NCBI RefSeq assembly: GCF_964340395.1
Contig: NC_135561.1
Span: forward strand, 13,698,961 to 13,762,960
Reading direction: 5' to 3'
Length of the DNA stretch: 64,000 bases
Source: Glandiceps talaboti
Taxonomy: Eukaryota; Hemichordata; Enteropneusta; Spengelidae
Positions 21,833 through 50,705 of the stretch are shown here, in pieces. The position numbers and the translations under genes are program-made. Every line of letters begins with the position of its first letter. Position 1 is the first letter of the stretch. The notes below the pieces were generated by a model that ran no database searches, was not told where the DNA came from, and saw nothing but the letters and a program-made list of their open reading frames with translations.

Positions 21833-24217
21833 TATACATGATCATAAGATAAATCCTGTCAGAATTACTTTATCCTTCACTACCATGTTACCCATATGTT
21901 ATATATAATTTTATGTACTTTAATTGTACATGTGATTGTGACACACTGGGTGTTGTCTCAGTGAACCCATGTTACCACCTATAGTGTTTTACCTGGTGCT
22001 AGACAGTCAACAGGAAACAAGAAGATTAGAATCTGATGTGGTGAATTCAGCTTGATTTCTTTCTGTATCTCTATTTCCTTTGCCTATCATCATTTATGTC
22101 CATAGTTCTACTATTTTGAAAGAATTATTAATATAATGTTCACACTGCCAACAGCTGTTGCGATCTCATACTGATACCATCACTGATAGACAGAGACTCA
22201 CAACCATAGAAATGAAAATATCAGGGCAGGGATCGTACTGTATATAACACAAGCTCCATATCAGTGCTAAATGCATCTAGTATTTGCATGAGCACATTGT
22301 ACTTGTGAACATTCTCTGTGGCATATACTTGTATAAGCATATAGAGTGAAAGTTCAGCAGAAAAAGGCGCACACAGGTGCTGTTATACTTTATACACTTA
22401 TTCTTGGCTATAATGAGGGCCCTAGTAGTCATTTAGGGCTGTTATGCATATAGCAACTATTTTGAGAGGCTGAGAGCTAGGGGAAATAGTTGCTACATAA
22501 CAGCACGGGAGGTAATATGACGTCTACTAGTGCCCGAATATGACCAGGTAATAAGTATTTTATAACACGTCACATTCTCAGGCATATATTCTTTCCATAG
22601 TTAAAGCAAATTCCTGATAAGACTTCTGTTATGTGAATATTACCCTAGGGAAAATAGAACACTGACTTAAGTGGCTCTATATGGAATTGAGGTCACTACG
22701 GGTCAAAAGTTCATACCATGTAATGCGATCACTGAAGACCAGTTAGTCCTCTAAGCCAATTTTATGTACCACTGATGCACACAATTTCTAGTCACGCACC
22801 AACATTTGGTGTTCCCTTATCTCTTACTATGTGGCGACTCAAAAGAAATGCCAGTTTTTATCATACTGACCCACAAGAACAAAATGTCATTTAAGAGCAC
22901 ACTGCTGAAGGCTTAGTATATGAACATGATGTACCTATACTACCATTCATGTGTCATGTGGTTCTGTTGGAATGATATTTTCTATATTCAATCAAACACA
23001 GCAAATTTTGTAGTAAAAATATAAGTTTGCATTTATGTAATTTCATTTACATTGGCATATGTATAAGGAACTGCAATAATGTTTTCAGTATTGCATTACT
23101 TAGCAAATAATTAGAGAAGGATTACAATACCATGCTGGTTGGATGGACAGATAAATGTATATATTAATTTAATTTCTCCTGTTTGTGATTTCAGCATACC
23201 ATTGGTGCATCCTTCTTCTTGAAACAATGGGGACCTTATAATATTGCAATATGGGTGAGTGAATAATTTATAATGATGTAACAGTAATCTCTCTATATTT
23301 ACTAGCCTCAAAACAGACGATGCAGAGTGGCGCTATTAGGCCTAAAAAAATAATTGTTTGGCTCTTGTTACCCGACCCCACCTAGTTTTTCACTGCCAAC
23401 CCTAAACCTTTTACAGAGAAAAAAATGATAAAATCGCAAAAAAATTGTGAAGTCTCACTAGAAATAGTGTATGCAGAAACTGTCGTCAACTTAAAAAGAC
23501 AAAATAAAACTGTTCTTTCAATCTGTAATGGCTGTACATCTGATGTGAAGAAACCAATCACAGGTTTTATTACCTAGAAGAAGCATGGCCCTGTGTCCTC
23601 AGGGTAGATTAACAACTTTGTAGAATCCTGAGGATATTATTGAAATAGCTAATTAATGAATTACTAAAATTAATTTTCTTTCATAGGATACTGCTGGTGA
23701 GGAGAAATTTGCAGGATTGAGTTCATTTTACTGCCGCAATGCCTCTGCCGCCATCCTTGCCTACGACATTTCAGAAAAGGAGTCATTTGACAGTCTAGGT
23801 GATCGGCACGTACCGTTACTACAAGCAGCTGAGCAGGACTGTTTAGCTGTAGTCGTCGGTACAAAATTAGATTTAGTAAGACCTAAAACTCGAAAAGTAA
23901 ACAACGAGGATGGTGAACATTTCGCGGTCAACGCTAACAAATCGCGATTTGAAGACGGTGCAAAGAACGATATACGAATCCCATTCTTTGAGACCAGTTC
24001 CATCACAGGTGAAAATGTGAACAATGTTTTCACGTACATCTTTGAAACGCTGTTACCGTTGGATCATGAAGGAAACCCGATAGATCCAAATGCGGGAAGA
24101 AAAAGACCAGAGGGAGTTGTACATCTAGAGAGTCATATTGATCATCAAAGAGTAGAGAAAAATTCAGATAGTTCTGCAGTTACTACAGAACAGAAGAAGA
24201 AAAGTGGCTGCTGCTGA
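19297..24217 (+). CDS. RAB20: Rab20-like small GTPase (4 exons)
   Basis: Coding exons 19297-19337, 21135-21228, 23195-23254 and 23687-24217 join in phase with GT-AG borders, giving 241 aa (human RAB20 is 234 aa). The P-loop is GDSSVGKS (22-29). The switch I threonine is T47 in HTIGASFFLKQW, and WDTAGEEKF (65-73) is the switch II start. The base-binding motif is TKLD (124-127), in place of the usual NKxD. ETSS is the G5 motif. The C-terminus SGCC supplies two cysteines for geranylgeranylation. The FFLKQW..YNI.IWDTAG and FYCRNASAAILAYD stretches are characteristic of Rab20, which works in endosome/phagosome maturation in vertebrates. The start ATG opens MASSAAPATKKKR, a basic N-terminal extension, in a 41-nt coding first exon. 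A degenerate tandem repeat and a CA run lie in the presumed 3' UTR. Intron 2 is invaded by a GTAT array and at least four transposons. Confidence 0.92.
20074..20395. mobile_element. MITE with about 33-bp TIRs (Rab20 intron 1)
   Basis: 20074-20108 and 20364-20395 are reverse complements, with a perfect 17-bp core (CCCAGCGGTGAGAGTCT). The 322-bp unit has no coding capacity. Confidence 0.7.
20571..20926. mobile_element. MITE family X, copy 1
   Basis: 20571-20635 pairs with 20858-20926 (shared CTAGTTCC, ACCGTGTT, ATCTTCACACATT, GTCAAAGTCG). An internal perfect palindrome AGCACAGATATCTGTGCT lies at 20833-20850. The same arms, the internal block AACCCCATG.TGGG...AGTAGTAATCCATCACAA and the palindrome recur at 58113-58548. 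Confidence 0.75.
21233..21680. repeat. Large (GTAT)n array in Rab20 intron 2
   Basis: About 450 bp of GTAT units with GTAC, GTGT and GTCC variants. It starts within the exon 2 donor itself (GTAAGTATGTAT at 21229). Reading frames through it are artefacts. Confidence 0.95.
21737..21828. repeat. (CATA)n then (CA)n microsatellite
   Basis: CATA units followed by a 48-bp CA run; the reverse complement of the TATG arrays just upstream, so the two could pair within the transcript. Confidence 0.9.
22394..22558. mobile_element. MITE family B, copy 1
   Basis: Outer arms CACTTATTCTTGGCTATAATGAGGGC and its inverted partner near 22525-22558, with inner arms around TAGTTGCTACATAACAGC. It aligns with 33208-33373 through both arms and the centre. 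Confidence 0.7.
22740..22904. mobile_element. hAT-like MITE, copy 1
   Basis: Aligns over its length with 35848-36020 (TCTAAGCCAATTT, TGCACACAATTTCTA, CTCTTACTATGTGG, AAGAAATGCCA). It ends CAG..CACTG and is flanked by CTGAAGAC and CTGAAGGC, a 7-of-8 target-site duplication typical of hAT elements. Confidence 0.75.
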
Positions 24218-24302
24218 GCTTCACAAAACTTACAAAAAATGTTTACATGATTAGCACTTTTTTACTTTAAAAATTATCCAAATGAAGTGTTCATATGTAT
24301 GT

Positions 24303-24347
<45 letters not shown>

Positions 24348-24486
24348 AACACAGACACACATAATATTTTCAATGAAACGCTTAAACAAGACATATTAAA
24401 AAGAAATTTTGTCAGTTTAGATAATGTTTGTTCCTAATGACATTAAAGGAAAACTGGATGCTGCTAATTTTAATAAATAACAAATT

Positions 24487-24625
24487 TTTACATGATAAGT
24501 ACTTTGTACCTCAAATTATGCAAATATTGCGTTAATAAGAAATATATGTATTTTACATGATAAGTACTTTGTACGTCACAATTATGCTTAATATGGTGTT
24601 AATAAGAAATACTATGTATTTTACA
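24487..24625 (+). repeat. Two-copy tandem repeat in Rab20 3' region
   Basis: TTTTACATGATAAGTACTTT...GTTAATAAGAAATA is repeated at a period of about 66 bp, and a weaker third copy begins at about 24242. Confidence 0.65.
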
Positions 24626-26049
24626 TGCAATTTGCTAAAATAAACACACACAAATATTAAGAAAAGAAATTTTATGTCAGTGTTGATACTTTTTGTACTT
24701 AAGATGACATATATTGCCATCATGATTTTTTCATTAAGGAAAAAATTTAACTTCAATTGTGAGGGCAGCTAAAGTATTTAGGTGCAGTGGCCAGTAACAT
24801 TATCGCCATGCTATAAATTTAAACTGTATATGTGTAATGATGCAACGATGTTATTGATGTGTTACATACAAGGTATGTATTACATATGTATCAGATATTA
24901 TTTACACTGGTGTGCACACATACTAGTGGTATATGCGCTGCACTGCAATACCGACAGCAGTATTGTATACCTGCATGCAAATGAGGGCACTGTCATTCAT
25001 CGTACATGTGACCGCACTGTAACATTTTTATGGATGTTTGCTCTTTCAGATAAACATAATGTAATTAACAGACCCCATGCTGTCAGTGTGGGTACTCAGA
25101 GGTATTTGTACTTGTGCTTCAAGTGATTTCTGCTGCACTTTCACTCACCACACTTGTGCTAGTACTCCAACGGAGAACACTGCAAGCTATCACCCCAAGT
25201 ACACCACACTTGCACTCACTTGTCATGGGGTTCTGTCATTATGTAACATAATGAACTTATTTTAACAGTTGATTAAACCATTTTATGTATATGGAAGTAA
25301 ATGTATTAACGACATGACAAAGTTATGATAATTATTGTTTTTCTGGTATGATATGATATGATATTATATGTCTGTGTTTTAGTAAAGACCTTTTATGTGA
25401 TTATGGAATTGAAAATTGAGGTAAATATTTAAGACGATATATAAATCTTCTCAGATGTAGTGCGAAGTGACAAAAAAGTCTCAACATATTAATAGATAAT
25501 TTACAGTGGCCTTACCATAAGCTAAAGCCATACTATAATCTAGCTTTATCAATTATATTATCAAATATTAACGATGATGTAATCTAACTTTTGCAATATT
25601 ATCTCATTTTAGTCATGCTATAATCAAACTGTAACAATGCTATAGTGTATAATGTAACTGTAGCCATGGTTACATATTTTTGAAAAATCTGTAATTATAT
25701 CATATATAAATAGTGCAATAATTTATACGTGTTGCTATGTACTAATTATTATATATTGTCAAAATGTCTGTCAATTTCAGGAGTGACCTTGTGACCTTAC
25801 AGGTCAGACCAAAATATGCAAATTTGTATCATTTTCAACAACTTTTGTGAACTTATTTTTGTCGTCTGACGAAAATTAGTAAAATATGCAAATGTAGTCG
25901 TGAAATTAGATCAATTTCAACAGATTTTGTGAATATCAGTTGTAGAAAATATACAAGTCACGTGAAAGTAATGTACTTAATTAATAGATTTTAATTTTGT
26001 GTTGTCAACAATAGTGTTCAATTGATAATATTGAATTAAAGAAACATTG

Positions 26050-26290
26050 TCGAAGGAAATAAGCACTTAGGAATCATGAATATACTGTGTGCATGTAATC
26101 CATAGTCATGTCTAATAAGAACCATGAAACAACATTGCACCTCTCCCCCCCCCCCCCATAAGAACAAGAAAGATGAAAAAGATTCAATTTGGTGTTTTTG
26201 ACAAAGTTTGTGTGAATTGAAATCATGAAATGGCTCTCCAGAGCCAAAGATTATTAAATTTATTCTTTTATTTCCTAGAGTAATGTTCCC
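26050..26290. repeat. Old dispersed repeat, related to 12880-13060
   Basis: Shares ordered landmarks with 12880-13060 (see that entry), with a poly-C run inserted at 26144-26157. Class unknown. Confidence 0.45.
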
Positions 26291-26575
26291 CTTTAACAAG
26301 TTTTTTTTTTTTAGAGTAACATATTTTAAATCTAGATTTCTTGTAATTATTTTCACCTGAGTGAAATGGCTTATAAAACTCAGCTTGTGCCCCTTTAGTG
26401 TCATCAAAATATTTACCAGATAAGTCGACAATAGAGTCAAAATTATAATTTTTGTTTGATATTAGAGTAGAAAAATTTACATTATCATTGTCAATTACTA
26501 TTCAGATTCTATTTGTGTTCATTTCACAAACCAAGATCAAAGACGTCTAAGATCAAAGACGTCTAAGATAGGGCG

Positions 26576-26973
26576 GTACAATATAGTTACTTTGGAACGA
26601 TAAATTGGAAACGAATGCAACATTTCGATCCATCTGTTCCGGACATTGCATGATCAAAGTCCTTATACTACTGCTAGACCGACTTGGCCAATCAGAGGCC
26701 TTGATTTTGGTTAGTTATATGGAGCCATAACCCACTCTTTCTTAGGGGTGTGACCTATATTACACTCAGCACTCAAGTTGCATGCAACAAATTACACAAC
26801 ATTTTGAAAAAAGATCCGTTTGGACCAATCACGCCGTATTATAAGTAAGATAGACAACTCGTTTTGCAGGGTTATGTAAACCTCCCAAACTCGTTGACTA
26901 TCTATTACATTGTAGATGGATTGAAAAGTTGCATTCGTTTCAAATTTATTATTCCAAAGTAACTATATTGTAC
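26576..26973. mobile_element. Non-autonomous element with about 58-bp TIRs
   Basis: 26576-26633 (GTACAATATAGTTACTTTGG, AACGAATGCAAC) pairs with 26915-26973 (GTTGCATTCGTT, CCAAAGTAACTATATTGTAC). It is 398 bp long and non-coding. Confidence 0.7.
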
Positions 26974-28203
26974 TGTTCTATTAATTCTTGGAACCATGGA
27001 CAATATATTCTCCGCGTCTAATATACTTCTAAGATTCCTGTTTGCAAACTTAACTACAGAGTGTGAAGTTTTACAAGTATATATCTTGTTTGTGTTTGTA
27101 CATTGCAAATACTGTTTGTAGAATGATCTGTACATTTACAAAAACCATGTATGAAATTATACTTTTAAGATATTATTAAATTTTTTTATGTGGAAATTTA
27201 TAGTGTAGTTGTGATTGATTAAAGATGTTGTATGTTTGAATTCCATATTGTTTACACCATAGTCTTTCAGATGTCATTTCAGACATTTGCAGAATATCTG
27301 TTTTTGAAGACTATCTTAGGTAGAGAGAGGAGGAAATAATTTTCTGCCTCGGGACATTGGAGCCATTCAGATTCAACGAACTAACTTTCCCATATGCAAA
27401 CATGTGTTTTCTGGGTGTGCGTAGTGTGTTCGTTCTACTCTGTATATTTGTTTTCGTCTTGTTCCTCCAGTTCCAATGCTGATATAGCCATCACACTGAT
27501 TATGAGCCATTGCTCCAAATGTATGACAGTGATTTCCTGTTTTACAGGGACTGTATTCTTACTTCCTATAATTGTTTGTATCATGTTGGTCTCTCAAAGG
27601 AGGCTAGAATGCAGAAGTTTCAGCCAGAGAAAATGGTCTTTAGTCATTTTCAGCAGGTTGTTTCCTCTGGCAGAAGTCACCATGTGTGTAACCCCAAAGT
27701 GTAACAGAAGTCATGAACAGCAGTATTAAGGGTGTTGAACAGCGCCATCACATGACACTACAGAGATATTTGTCAGTCTCCCTTGGCTACCGATACTAGA
27801 GCTGTGATATCAGAGGCAGTAATAGTTGAAGTAAGAATCCCATTTGATTCTGAGTAATTGGGACTTGGTGTATATGGATTGCAGGTCACTTGTATTTTTC
27901 ACGGTTTTTAAATTATTTATTTACATATTTACAGTGTAAATGATCCCAACCCCTTACGAGGCTTTTTTTCAAAACCTGGTTTCAAAAAGTTCCCTTGACT
28001 CCAAATACTTAGTGGAAAGAGAAGGAAGACCTCACAGCCACATCAACACACACACATACACACCAGTGTTTTTGTTAAGGGCAGTAAGCATGTAAAATCT
28101 ACTGAGGTTCTTCGGGAGTTCAAACAAAATTATGGTAGATTGCATGGGAAACTATGCAACTTTAACCCTTTTGTTACTGGGGGTTCGCTAACATTAGCAA
28201 GAA

Positions 28204-28272
28204 CACTACACACACACACACACACCCACACATGCACACAGACCGACAGACATACAGACACACACACACACA
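28204..28272. repeat. (CA)n microsatellite
   Basis: Two CA runs separated by a short GACAGACATACAGA stretch. Confidence 0.85.
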
Positions 28273-28910
28273 ATTACATTCATGAAAGCCTACCCTATAT
28301 AACTCGTAATGTTCTCGTCCATGGGTCATGAAAATCACTAGAATCTACTAGTATTGTAGATAAGACCTCGATCTCACTTGGAAGGTTGCCAAACAAAACT
28401 TGAATTTCAAGCCATGGATGATACAGCATCCGTGCTGCACAGTAAGCCCTCGACAATGCCTTTGGCACTATGCAACCTGTGGTCACATTTAAAATTACCA
28501 GAAATGCCCGAGGGTCTAGCATCTAGTTTACAGAATCTACAAGACTCCACTCAATGACTGGCTGAAACTGTAGAGGGCGCCATCAAACCCCCACACATAC
28601 ATGGAGTACAGTATACAATTCACAGAATAATAGTATGAACAATATTTATTGATTACTTCCCACATTCATTGTACATTAACCCACCATTACTGTATAATAT
28701 TGTCATGAAAACGTACAAAATCTCGTCTCATTTTATTACAATTTGGTATATATGAACAAAAAAAAGTGGATTGCAAATATTATAAACATCAAAATTCAAA
28801 CATAAAATGTGGTTCGATTCATTCATGTATTTTACAATTAAAAGTAACATGGAACTGCAATTTTGAGTTACCGTGTTGGTAACAGTTGCTAAGGAACAAC
28901 TATTCTTACT

Positions 28911-29335
28911 AGACAGCCTTCATAGCACCCCTTGATGACAATATGCTATGGCTGACAATCTTTAGAGTAAGCATGACAACAGTTGCTATGGATGGCAGCC
29001 ATTATAGTTACCATGTCAACAGTGACACAATTCTAAACAGATGAATGCTTTTATAGAACCCTATGGCAAAAGTTGCTATGGTTAAAACACTGCTTCAGAT
29101 GACAGCCTTCATAGTAACCATGGCTACAGTTGCTATGGATACAATTGGCAGGGTGAGAGACTTCATAGCAACCATGGCTACAATTGTTAGTGATAATCAT
29201 TCCTAAGGGTGACAGCCTTCATAGCAACAGATGGTATGGATACAGCTTTGCTAATGATGACAGACTTCATAGTAACCATGGATACAGTTGCTATTGATAC
29301 ATCATTCTGATAATGACAGACTTCATAGCAACAAT
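28911..29335. repeat. Degenerate minisatellite
   Basis: Units of about 60-70 bp containing GACAGxCTTCATAGyAACCATGG and TACAGTTGCTATGGAT recur at least six times with much divergence. This is an old tandem array downstream of WDR48, possibly inside its 3' UTR. Confidence 0.7.
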
Positions 29336-30625
29336 TTTACCAGGATCCAAAGAGAGAACAATTACAGACAGCATGATTGTCAAATCTAATAAATTGGGTA
29401 TTTTGATATTTTTTGAGTCACTAAATAAATTATTGTTTAACTCATGGCCTAGTAACCAACCCTTAATGTATTAAGGCATCTTCAAAGTTTAGTACCATAG
29501 GTTTTTAGCCCATTTCATTCCATGATATTCAATCTACCCTATGTTTACACTTTTTCTATCACATTTAAGTATCAATCTAGCATTCCATCAACCTTATGAA
29601 GTACTTGAGTTCATATCCTGTAAAACACATAAACCTCTGCGGTTGATGCTTCCAAAATGATGACATTCATATTACAGACCAAAAATACTTTTTTTTTTCA
29701 TTATCTCTCTGTGCAAGTCAAAGGTCACACTGTGTCAAAGGTCACACTGCAGGTCAAAGATGACAAAGTAAAGTGATTTGCAGTACACAGACTATTTTTT
29801 TTTCTAACACACTTTAGTTGTCGTACATAAATTATACTTTAACGAGAGAAGCAGAGCTTCATATCGACTAGTAATCAAACATTACCTTTGACCTTTTGAC
29901 CCCTTGACCCTATTTACATGACAATAAATATAAATTTGCATGATACAATTCATGGCAACATAATATTCTGAAAAATATTTTGAAACATGGTTTAATAATG
30001 ATATTTGGTTTTTCTTGTATTTATGAGATTTTTCTATAAAATCTGTACAATTATGATTTATAAGGACACAAATAATAAAAAAAATTCCATAACTGATTAT
30101 TCCTAATTTTACCTTAAAATAATATTTTTATTACATGGCAGACTATAACTATTATTATATTATATGATGTAGGATACCATTTCCATGACAACACAGTTTG
30201 GAATTATTTACACAAAAGTGACTTATTCCTTGATTCTGAAAAAAATGAAATTAAGTGTAAAAGTGAAAAAAAAAAAAGAAATTGGCAATTTTCTGCATCT
30301 TTCCTACATGTTTAACTTATCTCAGTAATGACAAATTCTTCAGTTTACAAATACACCTCGGAGGATTTTAAGTCATTTTTCAATGATTTGGGATCATTTT
30401 CACAATATAGAAGGGTATTGGGTAAAATTTGGCAAGACTGCAAATTGGATGGATGAACTTACATGTTTGCGAATCTATGGTTATGATCAGGGGGGATTAG
30501 TTTATCTAATTAAAATCTGGTGAATATGACATGATTTCTTTATTTCCCTCAATTTCTGTAATTTAGTGCTGTTTGTTTTTTATTTTGATGTTCCGAGAGT
30601 GATCAACATGAACCCCAATGTTATT

Positions 30626-30810
30626 ACAATCTGATGTGGGGAAAGCGGCTACATGCCTTTATTTACCTCTATTTCCATCGTTTTGTGTTGTGTGGGAAGG
30701 CGACGATCACCCAGAACAAAACAATTGATACAAAACAATGGAAATAGATGCAAATAGAGACATCTAGCCACTTTCACCACCCCAGATTTTAATCAGATTG
30801 TGCGAACACA
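30626..30810. mobile_element. MITE family E, copy 2 (diverged)
   Basis: It has the CAATCTGAT..GG end, CTTTATTTACCTCTATTTCCATCGTTTTG, its inverted partner AAAACAATGGAAATAGATGCAAATAG, and the CCAGATTTTAATCAGATTG end. The same layout occurs in the intact copy at 46087-46310. Confidence 0.7.
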
Positions 30811-32360
30811 AAATGTGCAGTGAGTTTTAGTCAGTTTCGGTTCATGTTACAAGTACCTTCATTTTGTTTGAATAAAAATACACACTTGTAGAGATGACAT
30901 AATATATTTTGTAAAATTGGCCTGATCTTGTAAATTGGATTATCATTTAGGGAAATAACTTTATATTGGGACACACTGGTATGAAACAAACTAAGACATG
31001 TCTGGGATAGGGTTCCGCCAAATTTGGTTTCTTTTAAAAAATTTTATTGACCTGATAATGCTCCGTTAACATGACGAAAGCTAGCTAATCACAAATTTTG
31101 GAAACCCCTTTTGTCAAGACCATCCAGTTTTCATTCGTGTTTTTATGATTAAAATACACTTTCATGCAGAGTTTTACCGTTTAAAATCAGAAAACCAATT
31201 TTTAGGCCGTTTAATGACGAATAATTCACAGCAATGACTACAGATGTGGAAATAAGGGTTTCAATATTTTGATGTTTGAAAACAGTTTGAGTTCTATTGA
31301 CAGCATAGTCACTTTTCCAATTCCAAGATACATTGCACGAGATGATATCATTTTTGTTGTTACGTTTAGGTTTGTTTTGTCTTTAGTACGTTTCAACTAA
31401 CATATTTGTGAAATTATGGAAAGGCATGTCGACCTCTTTAATTATGAGTGATTTTTTAGAACAAAGACTGAACGACAGAGAAGAACTTCTGTCACTGATC
31501 CAGGGTATGGTCAGGTGACAACGATCCCCTGAGTAGCATGTGCAACTAACACCCCCCCCCCCCCCACCCCCATGTACAGAATAAAGGGCTTTGTATAGGA
31601 GGATGCACAATGCTTCTTGGAACCAGCAATAGGTCTACTGCTTAATACAGTGACATTTTGTACTTGTTTTATCTAGTGTCTGAATATTTATTTAAAATTC
31701 ATAGTTACCCATTGATTTCAAGTTTGCCGTCTACCTTTTGCACTGCCATATTATTGGTTGCCATGACAACAATGCTAAACCCTCAATTGTTGGTATATTA
31801 GCATCTTACAAAGACATATTTTTTTCAAAACTTACTGCAATGAATGTCACTGGAATGTGGAACATTTCAAAATGAAGCGTACAGTTATATGTACAATAGG
31901 GATGACACTGTCCTGCACATGTTTACTCATATCTGTTTTCTGAAAGTTACAGTTTCTTGTTGATATTCATAACTTCCATACATTTTACTGTTCTGTTGTG
32001 ATAAAAGACTCAAAATGCAATGGCTTCTCATTTACTCCTAGCGAGTAGTAATATCTTTATATAACGGACATGATTATTGGGTTATTCCCCTGTTAAATAA
32101 AACAGTCATTTCGATTGGCTATTAAACAAGACTGTGACAATAAAAAAACACAGCTTTCAATTTCACCAATCGGCTTGTGCAACTCACATACTCACTTACC
32201 GGGTCATAAATTACCATGACAACATAAGATTATACAGTCCTTTGTACATATCAAGTCACCAAACCTGGTGATATACTGTATATATATTTTCTGAGTTTAC
32301 ACGTCGTTGAATAAAAATAATTATTCGTTGCTTTAAAACAGAGTCTGTATATATATATGC

Positions 32361-47704
<15,344 letters not shown>

Positions 47705-47724
47705 CTTGAAAGCACATATTATGA

Positions 47725-47732
47725 TGACGTCA
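47725..47732 (-). promoter_or_regulatory. Consensus CRE (TGACGTCA) at WDR48 promoter
   Basis: Full palindromic CREB/ATF site 20 bp upstream of the WDR48 ATG, next to the TISU-like start. Promoter-proximal placement is typical for CREs, though no transcription-start data exist here. Confidence 0.4.
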
Positions 47733-48310
47733 CGAGAAGTGGGCTTTCCTCCTGACCTCGAATGAATACACCATGTGCACTTGTTTGTATACACACTGCA
47801 GCTTGCCACTAGTGCACTAGTTGCACTACAGTCTGGCAGTCGCACTAGTACTACTGCGCTTTAGTACCGACAGTGGTTTTGTTTCCTTGCTCATTAGTAT
47901 AGTATTGTTTTCGTTTTCCATTGAGGGAAAAAAATGGACATTAATTAGTAGGTTTTGAAGGCAGTAATAAAAGGATGAAAAGAATTTTTAAAACGTTATA
48001 CGTCCGGACCCTGCCTTAGAAAAAGCCCATAAATCCAAGTAGAGAACACAAGAACACGGATAAATTGTAAATCTGGTGAAAATGACGTTTTAGGGTTGTT
48101 TTATTTAATTGAGAGGCTTTTTTATAGTAATGCCAAGTTTTCTCTGCGAGCAGTTATAAATCCAGGGTCTGTGATAGTATAGTACGAATTTATTATATGT
48201 TTTCGAATCCAACTTGACTAAAACTTAGGCTTAGTACAAAATATCTTGAGTCGAATCGAATTGGACATGCTTTTTCAAGACGAAAAACTGAATGGAAACA
48301 TAAATACGTA

Positions 48311-48418
<108 letters not shown>

Positions 48419-50574
48419 AGTATTTCTCTCTCTCCCCCTCTCTCTTCCTCCCTCCCTCCCTCCCTCCCTCCATCGAGCTCCCTCGACTGATAATGGTATA
48501 TATTCCTTCACTGGCCTGCTACATCAACATGCCATCACATTCTTCTTCTCTATAAACCGTTTATATTTCACAAGAAATTTCTAGCACCCTTCTTAAGTCA
48601 CTATTTCTACAGACAATTTGCAATTGAGAAAAAAATTCCTTGTCTGTGTTTTTACCACTATCTCTACTTATCAGAATGTAAACAAGCCTTACATGTCAAT
48701 TAGCGGACTGCTAGTAATTTGTATGATTTGACACTGTTGGTTATTCCAACATGGCCTTGGCTTTTTACGCCTATATATTTGCTTATTTCATCAACATTAT
48801 TGTCAGCGAGAAACTTCAAGTCCTCAAGTAAACAAAATGAAGTATACATGGAATTATTTTACACATAGACGTTGCAGGAATTGTGATAATGATTTATTCT
48901 GATATAAACAATGGTACTTAGAATGAAAAAAAGTATTGGATCAAAACAATGCACCATTTCGTTTGTGGCGCTTTACGGTGTTGAGCTTTGCATATAGCGC
49001 CCTCTAAGTTTTTAATTTGAAAGTGTAACAACGCGAATGATATATATTGTAGTCTGACAGTGGAATACAAAATGCATGTATAATTATAAATTTGTTATGG
49101 TCCATATATATTGTTGTAGCAATTTTTTATACACATGATATTGGAAGTGAGAAAATAAGGCTTATATATTTGACTATAATTTGATCAAAATTAAATCTAG
49201 GTTCGTTTCTTTTGGGAATTTAGTGATGTCCAACAGTATTATAATACTGTTCTCATCGCTTTACATATGCGATCGGTTCTAAAATTTGTGCACATAATTA
49301 GCCGAATATCCACCTGGGGCTACTATCGGAAGCTTATAGGTTAGCAACACCAGATTAACCGACGGGGGATTATGATCATATATATATGGTTGTCTGTATT
49401 TTTGGAATCTGTGGACACTATACTAGACCATATATAGGTGGACGACCTTGTGGGAATTTTCCATGAAATTTCTATGGCCAAATTTTGGATTGCGCCTAAA
49501 ATGACGATTTTGTGATATTATACTATGGGGTGGGTATCCTTACTAAAATGACTGTATCTGGCCATGGTGATAAGGGCCAATACATGTCGGAAAACGCTAC
49601 AAGACTGTATACTGGTTAAACATAGAGTCGCATGAGGGCGATATTCAACAAAGCTATCCTGAGATTTGTTCGCTGGATTTTCTGAATTTTCTATCATAAA
49701 AACCTCATGTACATCTAATTTTAAAAAATCATTGATTGTTTTGGTTCAGGATAAATTTATGGTGTCTTTTAGAGTTCTCTTTAGTTTGTACTGCTCGTAT
49801 ATGTGATGTCGCATAAGTATACGTCCGAGTCCTGTACGCGTGTCTATATCATATCGAACTACCTGTTAGCCCTGACCACGTGCACATATATACGTAGACT
49901 TTCTACTTCCAGTTGTGGGTGAAGTGAAAGGAAAGTTTGGATTATTTAGCATTTATTTTCAATTTGCTCACTGATCCTGACACTAAGTTGACCCCGTCTT
50001 TTAGGTAAAATGTATAAATTTATTTATTAATAAATTAAAAAAAAAAAACGTTTTAAAATTAATTTAAAAGAAGACCCCAAAGTCAACCCAATTGAAATTG
50101 ATTAAGTACAAATTATAAGTTTAGCAGAATAGATATAGCACTGATGACATTCAACAAAAGAACATCATGAATTCTTTACCAATTGCTTTTTGCACACACG
50201 GGTATACATCTACATTGGCAGGGTACATTACAATGATGTCATAGTTTCCGGGTTCATTCGAAGTCAGGTCATCTGACACATAAATCTGACTCCATTCTGT
50301 CGTTCAAGAAACTCTAATAAATAAGTGTTTCATAATCAAATTTAAGCACTGTTGGCTAGATATCAATATATCAAACATAATTAACTAAGGCCAAAAAAGA
50401 ATTGTTTCTGGTCAACGCGCGCATCATTTATATACCCTCACGTCGGTCTTTTTTTTGCTTGTTTGTTCACTGAGCCCATGCACAGTCTGCAGATCCGCGG
50501 GGAAACACAAAAATAACCTTCCCTACGCCAGTCAAGACAACTGCATAGTCAATCATGAACAAGCACACACACTT

Positions 50575-50705
50575 GCTCTAAAGTACTAAATAAAAAGAAC
50601 AGTAACTGTCATAAATAATAGATTGAGCGACCGCTTTGTTGACAATACAAAAAATGCGTCGTCGCACCACTTTAGATAAAATGTCCTGACTAGAAACAAC
50701 TCTTC
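50575..50705 (+). repeat. Dispersed repeat/duplication, partner at 57848
   Basis: CTAAAGTACTAAATAAAAAG, ACAGTAAC, AATAGATTGAG.GAC, TTTGTTGA and AAAATGT.CTGAC.AGAAAC match 57848-57955 in order and orientation. Confidence 0.65.

Larger units (their letters stand above)
24218..32360. other. Intergenic between convergent Rab20 and WDR48
   Basis: No gene recognised. The left part is presumably Rab20 3' UTR (with a CA run at 24307-24345). The AT-rich right part presumably includes the WDR48 3' UTR, entered from 32360 downward; its poly(A) site is not determined. Short frames here lack homology-like character. Repeats are listed separately. Confidence 0.55.

Noticed and set aside
27394-27729. Plus-strand frame of 111 codons, partly hydrophobic
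   Set aside because: No family resemblance or supporting splice signals; an overlapping frame is equally open. It is probably random sequence.
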